A stretch of 64,000 bases of DNA from JAWXUE01 sp044432925 (GTDB lineage Bacteria > Bacillota_I > Bacilli_A > Acholeplasmatales > Anaeroplasmataceae): the NCBI GenBank assembly GCA_044432925.1, contig JAWXUE010000002.1, forward strand, positions 1 through 64,000, in the 5' to 3' direction. Both the position numbers and the translations under genes were made by a program. This document shows positions 43,528 to 51,876 of this stretch, one piece after another. The notes below the pieces were generated by a model. The model saw nothing but the letters and a program-made list of their open reading frames with translations. It had not been told where the DNA came from and searched no databases. The stretch's first letter is position 1; each line of letters opens with the position of its first letter.

Positions 43528-44225
43528 AATTATTAAAAAAAGAAATTAAAAGTAATACTAAAGTATATATATTTATTTGTTTAATTCCAATAACATTAGC
43601 ATTAATGTTTGGAATATGTTTACAATTAGATTATAGTTCACCAGCATTTACATTATTACCACTTTGGTTCTTATCAATATTTATAAGTGTTGTATTCTTA
43701 TTTATATTAATATATCAAAGTATAAATAAAAGATTATTTGATGATGGAGGTTATTTAACATTAACAATGCCTGTTAAAACAAGTCATATAATAACATCTA
43801 AAATAACAAGTGGAATAATATTATCATTAATGTTTGTTGTATCAACATATCTATCAATATTTATAGTTATAATAATGATACCTGATATTATGGCAATAAT
43901 AGATACAATAATAGAAATATTATCAGCATTTAATGTAATAATAGATATTAGTATCTTAGATATATTACTATATGCATTAAATAACTTATTATCAATAATA
44001 TATTCAATGGCTATAATGTTATTAATATTAACATTTATAAGTATATATAAAATGTCTCCTAAAGCATTATTATTTATCGTATTTTATATATCTTATTTAA
44101 TACTTTCATCATTAATATTTGCTAATATTCCATCAGAGTTAATAATAAAAATAATAGAATGTGTATTAACAGTATTCTATATTTATATAAGTTATGTTTT
44201 AATAGAAAAAAAATTAGATATATAA
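43518..44225 (+). CDS. ABC-2 type permease
   Basis: 235-aa integral membrane protein with about six hydrophobic segments, starting LLKKEIKSNTKVYIFICLIPITLAL. GGYLTLTMPVKTSHIITSKI after the second segment is a hallmark of YtrC/YtrD-like ABC-2 permeases that pair with YtrB-type ATPases. AAGGAGG lies upstream in the ATPase gene. It ends in a strong terminator. Confidence 0.85.
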   Translation: MFLKLLKKEIKSNTKVYIFICLIPITLALMFGICLQLDYSSPAFTLLPLWFLSIFISVVFLFILIYQSINKRLFDDGGYLTLTMPVKTSHIITSKITSGIILSLMFVVSTYLSIFIVIIMIPDIMAIIDTIIEILSAFNVIIDISILDILLYALNNLLSIIYSMAIMLLILTFISIYKMSPKALLFIVFYISYLILSSLIFANIPSELIIKIIECVLTVFYIYISYVLIEKKLDI

Positions 44226-44231
44226 TTAAAC

Positions 44232-44270
44232 AAATAACATTTGGTAAAATACTATCAAATGTTATTTTCT
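44232..44270 (+). terminator. Terminator after the ABC-2 permease
   Basis: AAATAACATTTG and CAAATGTTATTT form a 12-bp stem followed by CTTT. Confidence 0.8.
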
Positions 44271-44368
44271 TTATTTAAATGCCCTTTAAACTCATTTTTA
44301 TATAAAATAGGGTTAATATACCTATATCAATTAAAAATTAAAAATAGATATCTTTTTTATAATAATTA

Positions 44369-44377
44369 TGGTATAAT
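44369..44377 (+). promoter_or_regulatory. Extended -10 promoter of yaaA-recF-gyrB-gyrA
   Basis: TGGTATAAT (TG-n-TATAAT) 17 bp before the yaaA start codon, with no clear -35. The start point would leave a very short leader. Confidence 0.5.
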
Positions 44378-44393
44378 TATATAGGTGATAAAA

Positions 44394-44606
44394 ATGGAAA
44401 AAGTGAAAATAAACACTGAATTTATTACGCTTGGACAATTGCTTAAAATAACAACAATTGCATCAAGTGGAGGAATGGCTAAAATGTTACTTCAGGAGTT
44501 AGTAATCTACGTTGATAATGAGTTAGAAAATAGACGTGGAAAAAAATTATATCCTGGAACAATTATTGAAATAAAAGAACATGGAAAATTCCAAATAGAA
44601 AAATGA
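44394..44606 (+). CDS. yaaA: S4-domain RNA-binding protein YaaA
   Basis: 70-aa S4-like domain protein found between dnaN and recF in Firmicutes and linked to ribosome assembly. Recognisable residues are INTEFITLGQLLKITTIASSGGMAK, ENRRGKKLYPGTIIE. The ATG at 44394 has AGGTGA about 5 bases upstream; a GTG at 44385 lies inside that site. It overlaps recF by ATGA. Confidence 0.93.
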   Translation: MEKVKINTEFITLGQLLKITTIASSGGMAKMLLQELVIYVDNELENRRGKKLYPGTIIEIKEHGKFQIEK

Positions 44607-45664
44607 TAACAAAAATAAGTTTATTAAACTTTAGAAAATTTAGTAAAAAAACTGTTGATATAAAAAATAAGTTTGTTGTAATAACAGGGGACAATGCAAC
44701 AGGTAAAACAACATTACTTGAAGCAATATATGTAGCAAGTGTTACAAAAAGCTTAAGAACAAATAATATTAATGAGTTAATAAAAGATGAAGAAGAATAC
44801 TCTTTAGTAGAAATAGAAGCTAATTCAAGAAAGTATAAATTTACTTTTAAAGATAAAACAAAAAAAGTTTCTATAGATAATAAAGAAATAAATAAAATAA
44901 GTGACTATATAGGAAACTTACCTTCAGTATTCTTTACACCTAGTGAATTAGTTTTAATAAATGGATCTCCACAAAATAGAAGATTATTTTTAAATATAGA
45001 ATTATCACAACTATTTTCAAAATATGTAAATTACTTAAGTGAATATAATAAATTACTTAAAGAAAGAAATGCATATTTAAAAACAAAGAAAATAGATAAT
45101 ATATATTTAAATTTAATAACTGAGAAGTTATGTGAAGAATCACTTAAAATAATGAAAATAAGAAAACTATTTATTGAAGATATAAATAATACAATAAATA
45201 CAATACATAGTCAGTTTTCAAAAGACGAAGAAATAAAACTAGAATACGTTAATTCATTACCATTTGATAATACTTATAAATATATGGTTGAAAGATCATC
45301 TAAAGATATCCAATTTGAAAATACAAATCATGGAGTTCACAGAGATGATGTAATATTTTATATAAATAATAAAGATGCTAAAGTATATGCTTCTCAAGGA
45401 CAAAGAAGAAGTATAGTATTATCATTAAAAATATCACTTTGTTTATTAATACAAAAATATAAAAGAAAATTTCCAATACTTTTATTAGATGATGTATTAA
45501 GTGAATTAGATGTAACAAGACAAAACAATTTATTAAAAATAATATTAAACTTAGGACAAACGTTCATAAGTGTAACAAATATCGATTTAAATGATTTAGA
45601 AGTATTAAATAATTACCAAGAATTGAAATTAGAAAGCGAGTTGATTGATAATGGAAAAAAATAA
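44603..45664 (+). CDS. recF: Recombination mediator RecF
   Basis: 353-aa SMC-like ATPase that helps load RecA at gaps. Walker A is VITGDNATGKTTLLEAIY, followed by SLRTNN and SVFFTPSELVLINGSPQNRRLFLN, the signature YASQGQRRSIVLSLK, Walker B PILLLDDVLSELD and a terminal TFISVTN. Coupled to yaaA at its start and overlapping gyrB by 14 bp at its end. Confidence 0.97.
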   Translation: MITKISLLNFRKFSKKTVDIKNKFVVITGDNATGKTTLLEAIYVASVTKSLRTNNINELIKDEEEYSLVEIEANSRKYKFTFKDKTKKVSIDNKEINKISDYIGNLPSVFFTPSELVLINGSPQNRRLFLNIELSQLFSKYVNYLSEYNKLLKERNAYLKTKKIDNIYLNLITEKLCEESLKIMKIRKLFIEDINNTINTIHSQFSKDEEIKLEYVNSLPFDNTYKYMVERSSKDIQFENTNHGVHRDDVIFYINNKDAKVYASQGQRRSIVLSLKISLCLLIQKYKRKFPILLLDDVLSELDVTRQNNLLKIILNLGQTFISVTNIDLNDLEVLNNYQELKLESELIDNGKK

Positions 45665-47549
45665 TTATAATGCAGATTCCATACAAGTCTTAGAAGGGTT
45701 AGAAGCGGTAAGAAAACGTCCAGGGATGTATATCGGTTCAACAAGTAGTCGTGGATTACACCATTTAGTATGGGAAATAGTAGATAATGCAATAGATGAA
45801 GCATTAGCAGGACACTGTACACATATCGAATTAGATATATTACCTGATAACGTAATAAGTGTAACAGATAACGGTCGTGGTATGCCTATTGGTATAAACT
45901 CTAAAACTGGTTTATCTGCTGTTGAAACAATCTTTACAGTATTACATGCTGGAGGGAAGTTTGATAACGCAAGTTATAAAGTTTCTGGAGGATTACATGG
46001 TGTTGGTGCATCTGTAGTTAATGCATTATCAGAATGGTTAAAAGTAGAAGTAAATATCAACAAAGAACAATATGTACAAGAGTTCTCTCGTGGTGATGTA
46101 AACTACTCATTAAAAAAAGTAGGATCAACAGAATTACAAGGAACAACTGTATCATTTAAAGCTGATGCTGAAATCTTTACTGAAACAACAGTTTATGATT
46201 ACGAAATATTAAGATCAAGAATGCAACAATTAGCTTTCCTAAACAAAGGAATAAAATTAACAGTATCTGATAAACGTCCTAGTGAAGCGATAATTAATAC
46301 TTACGAGTATGAAGGTGGAATTAAAGAATACGTAACATTCTTAAATTCAAATAAAACAGTAGTACATCAAGAACCTATCTATTGTGATAAAGAACAAGAT
46401 GGAATAACAGTTGAAGTAGCTATGCAATATAATGATAGTTATTCACCTAATATTTATTCATTTACAAATAACATTCATACACCAGAAGGTGGTACTCATG
46501 AAGAAGGATTTAGATTAGCATTATCAAGAGAAATTGGTAAATACGCTGAATCAAATAATATCCTAAAAAAAGATGAAACATTAAATGGTGAAGATATAAG
46601 AGAAGGATTAACAGCAATAGTATCTGTTAAACATCCAGACCCACAATTTGAGGGACAAACAAAATCAAAATTAGGAAGTAGTGAAGTACGTCCTATCGTA
46701 TCTCAAATATTAGGAGAAGCAATATCTAGATTCTTATTAGAAAATCCTAGTACAGCTAAAACAATAATTGAAAAATGTATTCTAGCATCTAGAGCAAGAC
46801 TTGCAGCTAGAAAAGCAAGAGAATTAACAAGAAGAAAAAATCCATTAGATTCATTAAAGTTTGCATCTAAATTAGCAGACTGTAGAAGTAAAGATGCATC
46901 TAAATCTGAAATGTACATAGTCGAAGGGGATTCAGCAGGTGGTTCTGCTAAATCTGGACGTGATTCAGAATTCCAAGCAATACTTCCATTAAGAGGTAAA
47001 GTATTAAACGTAGAAAAAGCTAGAATGGATAAAATATTAGCAAATAAAGAAATTATATCAATGATCCAAGCAATTGGTACAGGTATAGGTGAAGAATTTG
47101 ATATCGAAAAAGCAAGATATCATAAAATAGTAATCATGACCGATGCCGATGTCGATGGTGAACATATTAGAACATTATTATTAACATTCTTCTTTAGATA
47201 TATGAAAGACTTAGTAGAAGCTGGATATATTTATATAGCATGTCCTCCTTTATACCAATTAAAAGTAGGAAAAAGAGTAGAGTATGCATATAGTGATGCT
47301 GAATTAAATAAATTAAGAGCTGAAATAGGACGTGGAGAAATCCAACGTTATAAAGGGCTAGGAGAGATGGATGCTCTTCAATTATGGGATACAACAATGG
47401 ATCCTGCAGTAAGATTATTATTAAAAGTAAGTTTAGATGATGCAATAGAAGCAGATCAAGTATTTAGTATGTTAATGGGTGAAGAAGTAGAACCTAGACG
47501 TAACTTTATACAAGCTAATGCTGTATATGCTGACAATATAGATGTGTAA
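45651..47549 (+). CDS. gyrB: DNA gyrase subunit B
   Basis: 632-aa ATPase subunit. GHKL motifs are VRKRPGMYIGST, EIVDNAIDEALAGHC, VTDNGRGMPIG and SGGLHGVGASVVNALSE. The transducer and Toprim parts contain YIVEGDSAGGSAKSGRD and IMTDADVDGEHIRTLLL, and the end is GEEVEPRRNFIQANA. The ATG at 45651 overlaps recF; the ribosome site (AAAGCGAG) is weak, consistent with coupling. Confidence 0.98.
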   Translation: MEKNNYNADSIQVLEGLEAVRKRPGMYIGSTSSRGLHHLVWEIVDNAIDEALAGHCTHIELDILPDNVISVTDNGRGMPIGINSKTGLSAVETIFTVLHAGGKFDNASYKVSGGLHGVGASVVNALSEWLKVEVNINKEQYVQEFSRGDVNYSLKKVGSTELQGTTVSFKADAEIFTETTVYDYEILRSRMQQLAFLNKGIKLTVSDKRPSEAIINTYEYEGGIKEYVTFLNSNKTVVHQEPIYCDKEQDGITVEVAMQYNDSYSPNIYSFTNNIHTPEGGTHEEGFRLALSREIGKYAESNNILKKDETLNGEDIREGLTAIVSVKHPDPQFEGQTKSKLGSSEVRPIVSQILGEAISRFLLENPSTAKTIIEKCILASRARLAARKARELTRRKNPLDSLKFASKLADCRSKDASKSEMYIVEGDSAGGSAKSGRDSEFQAILPLRGKVLNVEKARMDKILANKEIISMIQAIGTGIGEEFDIEKARYHKIVIMTDADVDGEHIRTLLLTFFFRYMKDLVEAGYIYIACPPLYQLKVGKRVEYAYSDAELNKLRAEIGRGEIQRYKGLGEMDALQLWDTTMDPAVRLLLKVSLDDAIEADQVFSMLMGEEVEPRRNFIQANAVYADNIDV

Positions 47550-47560
47550 GGAGTAATAAA

Positions 47561-50140
47561 ATGGAAAAAGACGATATTATTGATGAAGAAGTATTAGAAG
47601 TTACTACTCCTGATACAGAAGGACACGATCGTGTTAAAGAAGTAAACATTGCAACAGAAATGAAAACATCATTCTTAAATTATGCAATGAGCGTTATCGT
47701 ATCAAGAGCATTACCAGATATAAGAGATGGTTTAAAACCAGTTCAAAGACGTATATTATATGGAATGAACGAATTACACATATATGCAAATTCAGCATTT
47801 AAAAAATCAGCACGTATTGTTGGGGAAGTAATGGGGAAATATCATCCACATGGAGACTCTTCAATATATGAAGCAATGGTAAGAATGGCACAACCATTTA
47901 GTTATAGATATATGTTAGTAGATGGACACGGAAACTTTGGTTCTGTCGATGGTGACGGAGCTGCAGCAATGCGTTATACAGAAGCTAGAATGTCTAAAAT
48001 ATCAATGGAAATGTTAAGAGATTTAGATAAAAATACAGTAGATTATGTAGATAACTATGATGGAAGTGAAACAGAACCATCAGTATTACCAGGTAAAATA
48101 CCTAACCTTTTAGTAAATGGTTCAACAGGTATAGCAGTAGGTATGGCTACAAATATTCCACCACATAACTTAACAGAAGTTATTGATGGTATATTTGCAT
48201 TAATGGATAATTCAGAAATAACAATTGATGAATTAATGAATTTCATTAAAGGACCAGATTTTCCAACAGGAGGAGAAATCCTTGGTTTAACTGGATTAAG
48301 AAATGCTTATAATACTGGTAACGGTATAATAGTAGTAAGAGCAAAAGCTGAAATCCAAGAACAAAAAAATGGAAAAAGTATGATTGTTGTAACAGAAATT
48401 CCATATCAAGTAAATAAAACAAGATTAATCGAAAGAATTGCTGAAGTAGTAAATGAAAAAACTATTGATGGAATAACTGATTTAAGAGATGAATCAAATC
48501 GTAATGGTATGAGAATAGTAATTGAATTAAGAAGAGATGCAAATGCACATGTAATCTTAAACCAATTATATAAATATACACAATTACAAACAAGCTTTGG
48601 TATCAATATGATTGCCTTAGTAAATCAAAAACCTCAAACAATCAATTTAAAATTAGCATTAGAAGAATACTTAAAACATCAAATTATAATTATAACAAGA
48701 AGAACTCAATTTGAATTAGAAAAAGCAGAAGCTAAATATCATATATTACAAGGTTTAGTAATAGCTTTAAATAATATTGATGAAGTAATTGAAATAATCA
48801 AAAAATCACCTAATGGTGAAGAAGCTAGAATTAAATTAATGCAAAGATTTGAATTATCTGAAATTCAAGCTAGAGAAATCTTAAATACAAGATTACAAAG
48901 ATTAACTAGTATTGAAGTAGATAAAGTAGTACAAGAATGTGAAGATATTCAAAAATTAATTGAAGAGTTAAAACAAATTCTAGGTAGTGAAGATTTAAAA
49001 TTAAATATCATTAGAAATGAATTAACTGAAATTCAAAACAAATTTGGTGATGTAAGAAAATCTGAAATATCATTATCAGCAGATTTAGATATAGAAGATG
49101 AAGACTTAATCCCTAGACAAGAAGTTATTATAACAGTAACTAATAATGGATATGCTAAACGTATTCCAGTTGATCAATACAAAGCTCAAAATAGAGGTGG
49201 AAAAGGATTAACAGGAATGAAGACAAATGAAGATGATGAAGTACAACATTTAGTATTAACATCAACTCATGACTTCTTATTATTCTTTACTAATACAGGT
49301 AGAGTATATAAAGTTAAAGGATATCAAATAATGGAAGGATCTAGAATCTCTAAAGGAATTCCATTAGTAAACGTATTAGGATTACAAAAAGATGAAAAGT
49401 TAATGGCATTATGTAGTGTTAATAACTTTGATGATGATACAACAAACCTATTATTTGCTACAAGAAAAGCAATAGTAAAACGTACACCTATAAGATTATT
49501 TAAAAATATTAGAGCTAATGGTATTATCGCTATTAACTTAAATGAAGGTGATGAATTACTAGGAGTAATCAAATCAACAGGAGATAAAGATATTATCTTA
49601 GGAGCATCAAATGGTAAATCAATAAGATTCCCAGAATCAGACATGAGAGATATATCTCGTCAAGCAATCGGAGTTCGTGGAATGAGACTTGCTGAAGGTG
49701 ATTTCTTAGTAGGAATGGGAATAGTACAATCAGATGATGATGAAATATTAGTATTAACAGAAAAAGGATTCGGTAAACGTTCTAAAGCATCTGAATACAG
49801 ACGCCAAGGAAGAGGTGGATCTGGAGTTAAAGCTCTAAATGTTACAGCTAAAAACGGAAACTTAGCATGTTTAAAAGTAGTTGATGATAGTGAAGATTTA
49901 ATTGCTACAACAGATAAAGGTATGGTAATGCGTACACATATTTGCAATATATCTCAAACAGGTAGATCAACTCAAGGTGTAATAGTAATCAGATTAAATG
50001 ATGGACATACATTAACAAATGTTGCTATAGTACCAAAAGAAGATACAGAAGAAGAATTATTAGAAGCTTTAGAAGCAACAACAGTAGAAACAAATGTGGA
50101 AGCAGTAGTTGAAGAAAAAGTAGAAGTAACACAAGAATAA
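47561..50140 (+). CDS. gyrA: DNA gyrase subunit A
   Basis: 859-aa breakage-reunion subunit. The winged-helix region reads KSARIVGEVMGKYHPHGDSSIYEAMVRMAQ; the Ser and Glu positions most often changed in quinolone resistance are both the usual residues. The active-site Tyr is in AAMRYTEARM. The C-terminal beta-pinwheel carries the gyrase-specific box (YRRQGRGGSGVKALN), distinguishing it from ParC. A 45-residue acidic tail rich in Glu and Val follows. GGAG lies before the ATG, 11 bp after gyrB. Confidence 0.97.
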   Translation: MEKDDIIDEEVLEVTTPDTEGHDRVKEVNIATEMKTSFLNYAMSVIVSRALPDIRDGLKPVQRRILYGMNELHIYANSAFKKSARIVGEVMGKYHPHGDSSIYEAMVRMAQPFSYRYMLVDGHGNFGSVDGDGAAAMRYTEARMSKISMEMLRDLDKNTVDYVDNYDGSETEPSVLPGKIPNLLVNGSTGIAVGMATNIPPHNLTEVIDGIFALMDNSEITIDELMNFIKGPDFPTGGEILGLTGLRNAYNTGNGIIVVRAKAEIQEQKNGKSMIVVTEIPYQVNKTRLIERIAEVVNEKTIDGITDLRDESNRNGMRIVIELRRDANAHVILNQLYKYTQLQTSFGINMIALVNQKPQTINLKLALEEYLKHQIIIITRRTQFELEKAEAKYHILQGLVIALNNIDEVIEIIKKSPNGEEARIKLMQRFELSEIQAREILNTRLQRLTSIEVDKVVQECEDIQKLIEELKQILGSEDLKLNIIRNELTEIQNKFGDVRKSEISLSADLDIEDEDLIPRQEVIITVTNNGYAKRIPVDQYKAQNRGGKGLTGMKTNEDDEVQHLVLTSTHDFLLFFTNTGRVYKVKGYQIMEGSRISKGIPLVNVLGLQKDEKLMALCSVNNFDDDTTNLLFATRKAIVKRTPIRLFKNIRANGIIAINLNEGDELLGVIKSTGDKDIILGASNGKSIRFPESDMRDISRQAIGVRGMRLAEGDFLVGMGIVQSDDDEILVLTEKGFGKRSKASEYRRQGRGGSGVKALNVTAKNGNLACLKVVDDSEDLIATTDKGMVMRTHICNISQTGRSTQGVIVIRLNDGHTLTNVAIVPKEDTEEELLEALEATTVETNVEAVVEEKVEVTQE

Positions 50141-50147
50141 ATATAAA

Positions 50148-50187
50148 AAACAATACATTAAAAGTAGTTATTAATGTATTGTTTTTA
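50148..50187 (+). terminator. Terminator after gyrA
   Basis: AAACAATACATTAA and TTAATGTATTGTTT form a 14-bp stem followed by TTATTT. Confidence 0.85.
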
Positions 50188-50211
50188 TTTAAATTAAAAG
50201 GAGGATTTACA

Positions 50212-50892
50212 ATGAATAACACAAAATCAAAAAAAGAAATATATAAAGTAATGAATGTAAATTTATTAAAACAAAAGTTTGATATAGTTTTAAATGCTTA
50301 TAAAAATGAAAGACATGATATAAATATCGAATTAATGAACGTTGATACTAAAAAATTAGAAGCATCTTATGGTAAAATGCCAACATCATTAAAAGATTTA
50401 TTAACTAATTTTGGTGCTATATTTATAGATGGTAGAATAGATGAAAATATAAAGTTAAATTGTAATAGAATAGATTGTAGATTCGATGATTCATCATTAT
50501 CTGTATGTAAAGAACATCTTGTTGATTTATTTTATGATGTAGAAGAAGATTTAGATGAACTTTTAAAAGAAGATATAGATAGAATGGTTGAAGAAGATGA
50601 GGATTATGGAAGATATAATGCATTATTAAAATATGGATATCCTTTAACAACTTATTATGAAGATTGTCCTATATTATTAGATGTACATACTAACGCAGAA
50701 AATCCTCCTGTTTATTACATGAATACAGAAGGTAGTTGCTCTAAATTAGCAGATAATCTTGAAGATTATATGAATGCTCTTTTAGATAATGGATGTTTTA
50801 CATGGTATCCAAGTGAAAAGAAATTAACTAAAGAAGATCTAAAATCATTAGACATTGATTTCTCAAATATTAAAGAAGAGGTAGGTTGTTGA
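50212..50892 (+). CDS. SMI1/KNR4 (SUKH) family protein
   Basis: 226 aa, acidic, cytosolic. The central pattern YGKMPTSLKDLLTNFGAIFIDG is the SUKH start (phi-P-x-S-L-K-x-L/F-L-x-x-x-G), and DCPILLDVHTNAENPPVYYMNTEG and KLADNLEDYMNALLDNGCF match the later family strands and final helix. SUKH proteins are often immunity proteins to polymorphic toxins. AAAGGAGG precedes the ATG at 50212. The frame closes at TGA 50890-50892, and a WGR domain continues in the +1 frame, so this gene may be the front part of a split SUKH-WGR protein. Confidence 0.75.
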   Translation: MNNTKSKKEIYKVMNVNLLKQKFDIVLNAYKNERHDINIELMNVDTKKLEASYGKMPTSLKDLLTNFGAIFIDGRIDENIKLNCNRIDCRFDDSSLSVCKEHLVDLFYDVEEDLDELLKEDIDRMVEEDEDYGRYNALLKYGYPLTTYYEDCPILLDVHTNAENPPVYYMNTEGSCSKLADNLEDYMNALLDNGCFTWYPSEKKLTKEDLKSLDIDFSNIKEEVGC

Positions 50893-51136
50893 AGAAGTAC
50901 AAAGTGATGATAATCGTATAGCTTTAGAATTCGTTGATGATAGTTCAAATAAATTTTGGGTAGTATCATGGAACTCTAAAACATTTACTGTTACATATGG
51001 TAAAACAGGATCAAAAGGAGTTTCAAAAACTACAATAAGTGAATCTCCTGAAAAAGATGCAAATAAACAAGCAAATTCTAAAATGAAAAAAGGATATACA
51101 AAAGTAGATAATTTCGATTGGAATTCAATAAAATAA
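50885..51136 (+). pseudogene. WGR-domain reading frame without a start, in +1 frame to the SUKH gene
   Basis: 83 codons open from 50885 to the TAA at 51134-51136. The translation includes ALEFVDDSSNKFWVVSWNSK, VTYGKTGSKGVSKTTI and NKQANSKMKKGYTKVDNFDW, the WGR-domain pattern (FW, YGKTG, KKGY). There is an in-frame TAG at 50882 and no ATG, GTG or TTG start until near the end. The simplest reading is that a one-base indel near 50885-50892 split a SUKH-WGR gene. A programmed +1 shift at GGT-TGT-TGA, with GAGGTAGG just upstream, or a non-canonical start are alternatives. Confidence 0.65.
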
Positions 51137-51149
51137 TAGATTTACATTA

Positions 51150-51177
51150 AAAAGCCCTTTAACTAGGGCTTTTTTTA
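51150..51177 (+). terminator. Terminator after the WGR frame
   Basis: AAAGCCCT, loop, AGGGCTTT followed by a T-tract. Confidence 0.85.
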
Positions 51178-51272
51178 GTTATATAATAAAAGCTACTTAA
51201 AATAAAGTTATTTAAAAATCTAACAACTCTTTTAAGTAAACATTTTCATAAATAAATAGTGTAAAAAAAATG

Positions 51273-51301
51273 TGTAAAATACGAATACATTATGTTAAAA
51301 T
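51273..51301 (+). promoter_or_regulatory. Promoter of the lipoprotein-nuclease genes
   Basis: TGTAAA (51273-51278), 17-bp spacer, TAAAAT (51296-51301) with extended -10 TG at 51293-51294. Confidence 0.45.
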
Positions 51302-51329
51302 AATGTTGAAAGGTTAAAGGTAATAAACA

Positions 51330-51866
51330 ATGAAAAAATTATTATTAATAGTATTATTTACATTTGCTTTATTTTCATTATCTGGATGTGGTGATGAAAA
51401 TAGTGGTAATCTACCTGAGGTAGAAAAAGGATATACAGTAACAGTTCAAAACAAAGAAGAATCAACATCGTTTGATGTAGAAAAAAATAGTATATTTGAA
51501 TACTCTATTTTAGAAAGTCAAACAACAAATGAATATTTTCTATATTGGTATTATATAGATAATAACAATGAAGTAAAAGTAGAAAATGATATTACAATTA
51601 CTAAAAATATTACAATTATAGGAAAGTATAGTGAACATTATACAGTAACTATAAAATATGATATGGAAGAGTTAACATTAAACTTTTTATCAAATGAAAT
51701 ATTAAAGTTTGAAGATTTCCCTACATCAAGTAATGAATCATTTAAATACTGGTATTACGTAGAAGATGGTAATGAAGTAGAAATAACTACTGATATTACA
51801 ATAACAAAAGATTTAATTATAATGGCAAAATATGAAGGTTCTACTGGAACTCTTCCATGGGTATAG
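51330..51866 (+). CDS. Lipoprotein with two InlB-type B-repeat-like domains
   Basis: 178 aa. The signal peptide with lipobox LFSLSGCGDE points to lipidation at Cys20. Two similar beta-rich repeats follow (about residues 35-105 and 106-172), each running YTVTV/YTVTIKYD, then YWYY-x(4-6)-NEVKVE or NEVEIT, then DITITKN/DITITKD and a KY ending, like the InlB B-repeat (Listeria-Bacteroides repeat). The ribosome site is only AAAGG. The nuclease follows 10 bp later. Probably surface-exposed, with a binding or spacer role; the exact function is unknown. Confidence 0.75.
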   Translation: MKKLLLIVLFTFALFSLSGCGDENSGNLPEVEKGYTVTVQNKEESTSFDVEKNSIFEYSILESQTTNEYFLYWYYIDNNNEVKVENDITITKNITIIGKYSEHYTVTIKYDMEELTLNFLSNEILKFEDFPTSSNESFKYWYYVEDGNEVEITTDITITKDLIIMAKYEGSTGTLPWV

Positions 51867-51876
51867 GAGATAGAAT

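Noticed and set aside
46703..50222. Several 60-106 codon minus-strand frames within gyrB and gyrA
   Set aside because: Shadows of conserved genes: no ribosome sites, low-complexity translations.
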